Source of the DNA: an uncultured Hyphomicrobiales bacterium
Lineage (GTDB): Bacteria; Pseudomonadota; Alphaproteobacteria; Rhizobiales; Beijerinckiaceae
Assembly: GCA_903847605.1 (NCBI GenBank)
Contig: CAINED010000003.1
Coordinates: forward strand, 1-64,000
Length of the DNA: 64,000 nucleotides
Direction of reading: 5' to 3'
Shown in pieces: positions 58,801 through 64,000 of the stretch. The notes under the pieces were generated by a model. The model searched no databases. It saw nothing but the letters and a program-made list of their open reading frames with translations, and was not told the origin of the DNA. Numbering within the stretch: the stretch's first letter is position 1; every line of letters begins with the position of its first letter. A program made the translations under genes and the position numbers.

Positions 58801-59970
58801 ATGGCGCGCAGGCTGCGCATCGCGATCATCGGCGGCGGCATTGGCGGATTGACGGCGGCGGCCGCCTTGCGCGCCCGCGGCTTCGAGATCGACGTCTACG
58901 AGCGCGCGAACGCGCTGTCGGAAGTGGGCGCAGGCATACAGATCGGCCCTAATGGCGTGCGCGTGCTTTACGCCATGGGGCTGAAGCCGCAACTTGACAC
59001 TTTCGCCTGCTCGACACCGAAATTCGTTTCCATGACCTTCGACACCGCGCGCTACCGGCTGAAGGAGTCGCTCTCCGAAACATCCATCGTCAGGTACGGA
59101 ATGCCCTATCTCACCATGCATCGCGCCGATCTCTTTGGCGCGCTGGTGCAGGACGTGCCTGCCCGCAACGTGCATCAGGAAGAAAGCTGCACGGGAGCTG
59201 AAACGCATGGCGATGTCGCCGTGGCGCGCTTTGAAGGCGGCAAGGAAATCGAGGCCGATGTCATCATCGGCTCCGATGGCGTGCGTTCCGCCGTTCGCGA
59301 AAGTCTCTTTGGCAAGGATGCGCCGCGCTACACGGGCCAAACCTGCTTCCGGGCCATGGTGCCGATGGATGTCGTGCCTAAAAGCGTCGGTCCAGATGAC
59401 GTCGACATGCATGTCGACAATGTCGGCTGGATCGGGCCTAAGGGCCATGTGATCTGCTATCCCATCCGCGCGGGCAAGATGCTCAATCTTTTCTGCGGTT
59501 TTGTGAACGACGCATGGGCGGAAGAATCCTGGACGGTGCCGACATCGCAGGACGAAATGCAGCAGGTGTTCGAAGGATGGAGCCCAATCCTGCTCGACAT
59601 CCTCAAACATTCGGAAGCCGGCTTCAAATGGGGGCTGCACGATCGCGATCCCATGGCGCAATGGACTGTTGGACGCGTGACTCTGCTCGGCGATGCCGCC
59701 CATCCCATGATGCCGACACTGGCGCAAGGCGGCTGCATGGCGATCGAGGATGGCTGGTCCATCGCGCGCTGTATCGCCGAGCATAGCGACGATATTCCGC
59801 GCGCCCTCGCGACATATGAGGAAGAGCGGCGCCCGCGCACGTCGCGCGTGCAACTGCAGGCGCGCCAGCAATTCCTAAACAATAAGATGCACCCCGCGCC
59901 ACCACCGATCAGCCGCGAATGGATCTTTTCATGGGATGCGACGACGGGGCGGGATTATCAGGCGGCGTGA
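58801..59970 (+). CDS. FAD-dependent aromatic hydroxylase (NicC/salicylate hydroxylase type)
   Basis: 389 residues. The FAD loop IIGGGIGGLTAAAAL at the N-terminus, the DG motif IGSDGVRSAVR in the middle and the GD motif LLGDAAHPMMPTLAQGG are the three signatures of flavoprotein aromatic hydroxylases. The family adds a hydroxyl group to benzoate or pyridine rings, sometimes with loss of a carboxylate, as in salicylate hydroxylase or 6-hydroxynicotinate 3-monooxygenase. GGGAGCGGAAC precedes the ATG. Divergent from the LLM gene; the 223 bases between them should hold both promoters. Confidence 0.92.
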   Translation: MARRLRIAIIGGGIGGLTAAAALRARGFEIDVYERANALSEVGAGIQIGPNGVRVLYAMGLKPQLDTFACSTPKFVSMTFDTARYRLKESLSETSIVRYGMPYLTMHRADLFGALVQDVPARNVHQEESCTGAETHGDVAVARFEGGKEIEADVIIGSDGVRSAVRESLFGKDAPRYTGQTCFRAMVPMDVVPKSVGPDDVDMHVDNVGWIGPKGHVICYPIRAGKMLNLFCGFVNDAWAEESWTVPTSQDEMQQVFEGWSPILLDILKHSEAGFKWGLHDRDPMAQWTVGRVTLLGDAAHPMMPTLAQGGCMAIEDGWSIARCIAEHSDDIPRALATYEEERRPRTSRVQLQARQQFLNNKMHPAPPPISREWIFSWDATTGRDYQAA

Positions 59971-59978
59971 TGAAATTC

Positions 59979-61499
59979 TTACTGCGCCGCCAGCAGTCGC
60001 GGTGGTTCGCTGCGCGAAGCCGCCAGAAGTTGCGATAAAGCTGACGACTCCGGATCGGCCAGCGCCGCCGAGATCGCCTTGCGCAGCCGTTGGGCTTCCA
60101 TCGCCTCGCTGCCGGACTTGATCGCCGGCGCGACGATGCCATCGAACACGGCTCTGTAATTCGCCTTCCCGCGCAGATGCGTTTCGCCGTAACCCTTCAG
60201 CAGCCGCGGCAATTCCGCCAGTGCGCCCGCGAATTCGGGCGAGCGTGCGAGCGCCGTCTTCTTGGCGTCGAGCCAGATTTCGATCTGTTTCTGCTCCTCA
60301 ACGTAGCGCAGCGACCTGCGGCGAATCTTGCGCATGGCCGCCAGCGTGCGCAGCATCAGGTTGCCGGCAATGCTCGTCGTCGCGACATGAATGCCGCGCC
60401 CGAGAAACGGCAGGCTCTTACCGGCTTGCACGCGGCGCATCAGCCTGCGGCCGAGATTTTCCGGCAGCATGTCCGCAAGTTCTTCCGCACCCGGTTTGAG
60501 ATATTCGGTGACCTTTAGAATCTGACCGGGCTTCATTTCCACGTCGGCGCGGATGCGCTCGAAGCGCGAGGCGCGTGTCTTCAGTTGCGCGACACGGGGG
60601 ATGTCCTCATAGGCCATCCAAAGCGCCAGCCGCCGTGCACCTTCCTCCAGCGCATGGGCGACGCGGGGATCGCCCGCATCTCCCGCCGCCTTGATGAGAA
60701 GGCGCACACGCTCGACGTAGAGATCGGCATAGGCTGCATCCTGAAAATCCTTGGTGCGCGCCATGCCATGCGAGACGATTTCGCGCACGGAGGCGGGCAG
60801 AGCGAGGAAATCGGCCGGGAGAGGTTCCGGCAGTTCCGGCTGCGGCGCAGAGGTTTCCGCAACCTTCGGCGCCACGCCATTCACCGCATCGAAAGCCGCA
60901 GCAAAGCCGCGCAAGCTCGCCTCCGCGCCACGCTTGCCGGCGCGGATTACATCCTCGCAAACGTTGCGCGGCCAGGGAAATGCGCCCGCGCCCGCGAGCG
61001 CGCCGAACATCGTCGCGCTGATGACAGTGCCGTTGTCGTTGGCAAGCTTCTCGAGATCGGCCGTGCGATAATCCCTCGCCATCGCCTTCGCTGCATCGTG
61101 GATGCGCTGATCGTCGAAGCGACCATCACCCATCTGCATCTTCTCGACGGTCGTATAGACGCGGCTCGAAGAGGAAATCAGCATGGTGCGATCGGGCGAG
61201 ACAAAACCGCGTTCGAGGATGCGCGCGGTCTCCAGCAATTCGCTGGACGCGACGACATCGACCCGGCCCGCCGAAGGCACGAGCGCGAAGACCGGCTGCA
61301 ATCCTTCAGGCGCAGGCTCGGGCAGCAGTTCGATGTAATAGCTCGTCGCGCCTGTGCGCTGCGCGACGCCGGGAACGGATGTCGCCTGCGCCGGAAAGCC
61401 TGCATGGGCAGCGCATTCGGTGATCCACTCGGAGAGCACGCCGCCGCCTTCGCCGCCGAGTGCGCAGATGAGGATGGTGCGGGGACGCTGGCTCGTCAT
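59979..61499 (-). CDS. iorB: Indolepyruvate:ferredoxin oxidoreductase beta subunit, long form
   Basis: 506 residues, against about 200 for a plain beta subunit. The N-terminal part (about 1-180: ILICALGGEGGGVLSEWI, GVAQRTGATSYYIELLP) is the gamma/beta domain of 2-oxoacid:ferredoxin oxidoreductases. The C-terminal part (about 200-506: PASVREIVSHGMARTKDFQD, RLALWMAYEDIPRVAQLKTR) is of the DUF6537 type often fused to it. It starts one base after the alpha subunit stop, so they are translated as a pair. With IorA it oxidises aryl pyruvates to aryl-acetyl-CoA while reducing ferredoxin. Confidence 0.87.
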   Translation of the reverse strand: MTSQRPRTILICALGGEGGGVLSEWITECAAHAGFPAQATSVPGVAQRTGATSYYIELLPEPAPEGLQPVFALVPSAGRVDVVASSELLETARILERGFVSPDRTMLISSSSRVYTTVEKMQMGDGRFDDQRIHDAAKAMARDYRTADLEKLANDNGTVISATMFGALAGAGAFPWPRNVCEDVIRAGKRGAEASLRGFAAAFDAVNGVAPKVAETSAPQPELPEPLPADFLALPASVREIVSHGMARTKDFQDAAYADLYVERVRLLIKAAGDAGDPRVAHALEEGARRLALWMAYEDIPRVAQLKTRASRFERIRADVEMKPGQILKVTEYLKPGAEELADMLPENLGRRLMRRVQAGKSLPFLGRGIHVATTSIAGNLMLRTLAAMRKIRRRSLRYVEEQKQIEIWLDAKKTALARSPEFAGALAELPRLLKGYGETHLRGKANYRAVFDGIVAPAIKSGSEAMEAQRLRKAISAALADPESSALSQLLAASRSEPPRLLAAQ

Positions 61500-61500
61500 C

Positions 61501-63639
61501 TCACGCCGCTCCCGTAATTGCGCCGCGCAGCTTCGCCATCGCGCGATCCATGACGGACGGGTTTGCGATGATGTCGGCGCGGAAGAACGAGGGACACAAG
61601 GTCGCCGCATGGGCATTCTCGCCGCACAATCCGCAGCCGACGCACCCATTCGTCACATGCGCGACGGGATCGGTCTTCAGCGGATCGGTTGCGGGTTTCA
61701 CCGTCAGCGTCGGGCAACCGGAAAGCCTGATGCAGGAGTGATCGCCCGTGCATGTATCTTCATCGACGCCGTAGCGCGTGCGCACGACGCGGCGGCCCTC
61801 CGACATCGCCTGTGCCCGCATCGGCTTGACGCGGCGCTGGCGTTCGAGTTGGCACTCGCCTTCCGCAACGATGACCTTGAGGCCGCCGGTCTTAGTGGTG
61901 ATCGCTTCTTTCAGGGCTTCGCGCATTTCGCTGACGCGATAGGTGTGCACGCTGCGCAGCCATTTCACGCCAAGGCCCTGCAGCGTGTTCTCGATGGTGC
62001 GTTCGGAGCCTGTCGCGCTCGCGCCTTCCGCGACATTCTTGCTGGCGGAGCGCGGCGAAGACACGACATCCTGCGTGCCGGTCGCGGAGGTATAGCCGTT
62101 CTTCATGATGACGAGCACGCGGTCGCGCTCGTTCAGCATCGCCGATGTCACGCCCGACAAAAGCCCGTTATGCCAGAAGCCGCCATCGCCCATGATCGCG
62201 ACAGGCCGCTTGGCCGAGAAGCCCGCAACGCCCGCCCCGGACGCCAGACTCATGCCATAGCCGAGGATCGAATTGCCGAAGCTGAAGGGTTCGTAGGTCG
62301 CCAAAGCATGGCAGCCGATGTCGGTGGATATGTGCACCTTGCCGATTTCCTGCTGCGCCAGTTTCATCGCGGCGAAGACAGGACGTTCGGGACAGCCGAC
62401 GCAGAAATTCGGCGGGCGCGGCGGCAGCGGTGTCGCCAGAAGTTTCGTCGCCTTCTCGCGGAGGCCGCCGATATCGAGCGCATAGGTTTGCGCGGGCGTA
62501 ACGTCGATGCTGCCAATGTATTTCGGCAGCACTTTCGCAAGACCCGCGAGCATGACTTCCGCCGTATATTCGCCGGCCATCTGGAAGATGTCCTTGCCGT
62601 GCAGCGTGGTGTTGATGTCGGCACGGCGCAGGATCGAGCCGATCTCGTGCTCGATGAATTCCGGCTGTCCCTCTTCGACAATCACCACAGCCTTCTTGCC
62701 CGCCGCGAATTTCACGATCTCGTCGGGCACGAGCGGATAGACGACATTCAGCGCGAGGATCGGAATTTCCGTGCGGCCGAAGGCATCGGCAAGGCCGATC
62801 TCCTGCAGCGCGCGGATCAGCGTGTTGTAGAGCCCGCCCTGCACGATGAGGCCGACATCGCCGTGCCGGCCCTCGAAGATTTCGTTGAGGCCCTGCTCCA
62901 CGATGAACTTGCGCGCGGCGGGCATGCGCACATCGTATTTCAGTTTTTCATGCCGGTATGTAACTGGCGGATGCGCGAGCTTCTCGTAGATGAAGGCGGC
63001 AGGCTCCTGCTGCAATTCGCGCGCGGAAATGCGCGGGGCGATATTGTCCTTCGTCTTGAAGGAGCCGCGCACATGGCAGGCGCGGATGCGCAATTCCATG
63101 ATCACAGGCGAATTCGAAACTTCCGAAAGCTCGAAGCTCTTCTCGACCATGCGCACGATGGTCGGCAGGTTCGGCCTGGGGTCGACGAGCCACATCGCCG
63201 ACTTCATCGCGAAGGCATGGGTGCGCTCCTGAATGACGCTCGCGCCCTCGCCGTAATCCTCGCCGACGACGATCAGTGCGCCGCCCATCACGCCGGGCGA
63301 GGCGAGGTTGGAGAGCGCATCGGACGCGACATTGGTGCCGACGATGCTCTTCCACGTCACCGCGCCGCGCACGGGATACATGATGGACGCGCCGAGCATG
63401 GCGGCAGCGGAAGCTTCATTGGTGCAGGGCTCGACATGGACGCCAAGCTCGCCCATCAGGTCTTTCGCCTGCACCATCACGTCGAGCAGGTGCGATACGG
63501 GCGCGCCCTGGTAGCCGCCCACATAGGTCACACCCGATTGCAGCAAGGCCTTGGTGACGGCGAGAATGCCTTCGCCGTGAAAGACTTCGCCATCGCCAAG
63601 CTTGAGCGATCGAATTTCGTTCGAGAAAGAAACTTCCAC
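61501..63639 (-). CDS. iorA: Indolepyruvate:ferredoxin oxidoreductase alpha subunit (TPP, 4Fe-4S)
   Basis: 712 residues with a GTG start at 63639. An N-terminal pyruvate-binding domain (GEGILAVTKALLQSGVTYVGGYQGAP), a TPP domain with the G-D-G...N motif (IMGDGGFWHNGLL, then VIMKNGYTSATG), and a C-terminal ferredoxin-like part holding CTGDHSCIRLSGC and CVGCGLCGENAHAATLC for iron-sulfur clusters. The domain order matches IorA proteins of aromatic amino acid breakdown. The beta gene follows by one base. A ferredoxin gene is not in the window. Confidence 0.95.
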   Translation of the reverse strand: MEVSFSNEIRSLKLGDGEVFHGEGILAVTKALLQSGVTYVGGYQGAPVSHLLDVMVQAKDLMGELGVHVEPCTNEASAAAMLGASIMYPVRGAVTWKSIVGTNVASDALSNLASPGVMGGALIVVGEDYGEGASVIQERTHAFAMKSAMWLVDPRPNLPTIVRMVEKSFELSEVSNSPVIMELRIRACHVRGSFKTKDNIAPRISARELQQEPAAFIYEKLAHPPVTYRHEKLKYDVRMPAARKFIVEQGLNEIFEGRHGDVGLIVQGGLYNTLIRALQEIGLADAFGRTEIPILALNVVYPLVPDEIVKFAAGKKAVVIVEEGQPEFIEHEIGSILRRADINTTLHGKDIFQMAGEYTAEVMLAGLAKVLPKYIGSIDVTPAQTYALDIGGLREKATKLLATPLPPRPPNFCVGCPERPVFAAMKLAQQEIGKVHISTDIGCHALATYEPFSFGNSILGYGMSLASGAGVAGFSAKRPVAIMGDGGFWHNGLLSGVTSAMLNERDRVLVIMKNGYTSATGTQDVVSSPRSASKNVAEGASATGSERTIENTLQGLGVKWLRSVHTYRVSEMREALKEAITTKTGGLKVIVAEGECQLERQRRVKPMRAQAMSEGRRVVRTRYGVDEDTCTGDHSCIRLSGCPTLTVKPATDPLKTDPVAHVTNGCVGCGLCGENAHAATLCPSFFRADIIANPSVMDRAMAKLRGAITGAA

Positions 63640-63719
63640 CTTTGTCCCCGCCCCGTCTTCAGTGTGGCGGGAGCATGGTCAATCGGCGCGCGCAGGTCAA
63701 TCGGCTGGCGCTTTGTCCC

Positions 63720-64000
63720 TCAACGCACGCGGTCCAGAAACTCGAGCGTTTTCGCGTTGAAAACATCCGCGCATTCGATGTTGCCCATGTGGCCGGCATT
63801 GTCGAAAACATGTAGTTCGCACTGCGGGATATGTGGCACGAAGCCGTCTGTATAGCCGGGATTGCGCAGGGGGTCCTTCGCTCCGGCGAATACCAGTACG
63901 GGAACCTTGATGTTCGAATATTCAATGGTATCGCGCTCGCTGCGGCCGGAAGCGCCCCGGAACGGAGCCTTGAAGCGCGCCGCCGCCGTGGCCTCCCACG
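63720..64000 (-). CDS. Alpha/beta hydrolase, C-terminal part (cut by right window edge)
   Basis: The minus strand is open from the window edge to TGA at 63720-63722 (93 codons plus two bases). The segment KVPVLVFAGAKDPLRNP carries the acidic residue, and VFDNAGHMGNIE the histidine, of a Ser-Asp-His alpha/beta hydrolase; the nucleophile lies outside. The catabolic setting makes an esterase or meta-cleavage product hydrolase plausible, but the fragment does not decide this. Confidence 0.82.
   Translation of the reverse strand, partial: WEATAAARFKAPFRGASGRSERDTIEYSNIKVPVLVFAGAKDPLRNPGYTDGFVPHIPQCELHVFDNAGHMGNIECADVFNAKTLEFLDRVR

Noticed and set aside
61354-63855. An 833-codon open frame on the plus strand opposite iorA and iorB
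   Set aside because: It is histidine, arginine and alanine-rich with no domain, and the opposite strand codes for two complete enzymes with catalytic motifs. High GC makes long antisense frames common.
1-64000. CRISPR array, prophage, rRNA operon or insertion sequence
   Set aside because: No regularly spaced repeats, phage structural genes, rRNA sequence or transposase were found on either strand.

Overview
The window looks like chromosomal DNA of a GC-rich alphaproteobacterium, most likely of the order Hyphomicrobiales (Rhizobiales). This is inferred from codon use, the abundance of tricarboxylate-type periplasmic receptors, FixK/FNR-type boxes, YkuD and RlmN/PrmB proteins of alphaproteobacterial character, and short GTCATCCCGG-type intergenic repeats. 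No species assignment is possible from sequence alone. There is no prophage, CRISPR array, rRNA operon or recognisable transposase.

Layout. 1-2070: the start of a DUF6152 gene cut by the left edge, a tRNA-Arg(CCG) with a truncated inverted copy, and two tandem DoxX genes. 2420-9462: a tight four-gene unit coding for a D-Ala-D-Ala-ligase-like ATP-grasp enzyme, a chimera of two extracytoplasmic sensor-like regions with an MFS transporter, a secreted ABC_sub_bind protein and a PAS-GGDEF-EAL protein. It ends in a clear terminator and is the best candidate here for an undescribed signalling/transport system. 9602-21257: a catabolic block with a UbiD decarboxylase on + and, on -, an LLM flavin oxidoreductase, two tandem TctC-like receptors, two tandem decarboxylase-type amidohydrolases, an amidase with an AtzG-like small partner, two ABC substrate-binding proteins and an FAH-family hydrolase.

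21386-33640: prmB, a FecR-domain protein with an in-frame amber codon near its end, another TctC-like receptor, and a + strand operon (GMC oxidoreductase, a MetE/UROD-like unknown, a D-2-hydroxyacid dehydrogenase, a CMD-family protein, a GlcG/HbpS protein). Then come an acyltransferase and a receptor-Rieske-amidohydrolase operon, followed on - by a small basic protein. 33643-45931: a Bug receptor, a YbjQ-like protein, an ATP/ADP-translocase-like carrier, ligAB (protocatechuate 4,5-dioxygenase), a 34-residue membrane protein, cfa, an L,D-transpeptidase, a beta-hydroxyacid dehydrogenase and a branched-chain-type ABC importer whose permease LivM is fused to ATPase LivG. 46118-46933: an AT-richer PhyH-type dioxygenase, probably acquired. 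47010-57085: membrane proteins, MFS and Bug proteins, ompW, a thioesterase-MOSC pair, an XRE regulator, rlmN and a two-domain extradiol dioxygenase. 57225-64000: a second LLM monooxygenase, an FAD hydroxylase, an indolepyruvate:ferredoxin oxidoreductase pair (iorA/iorB) and the end of an alpha/beta hydrolase.

Overall the window is a catabolic archipelago. Ring-modifying and ring-cleaving oxygenases, decarboxylases and hydrolases sit beside ten periplasmic binding proteins, yet only one set of transporter permeases is encoded. Four TTGA-N6-TCAA-like palindromes (36606, 38187, 52033, 56137) stand in front of ligAB or the carrier, cfa or the small membrane protein, ompW, and the extradiol dioxygenase. 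They suggest a shared oxygen-responsive regulator.
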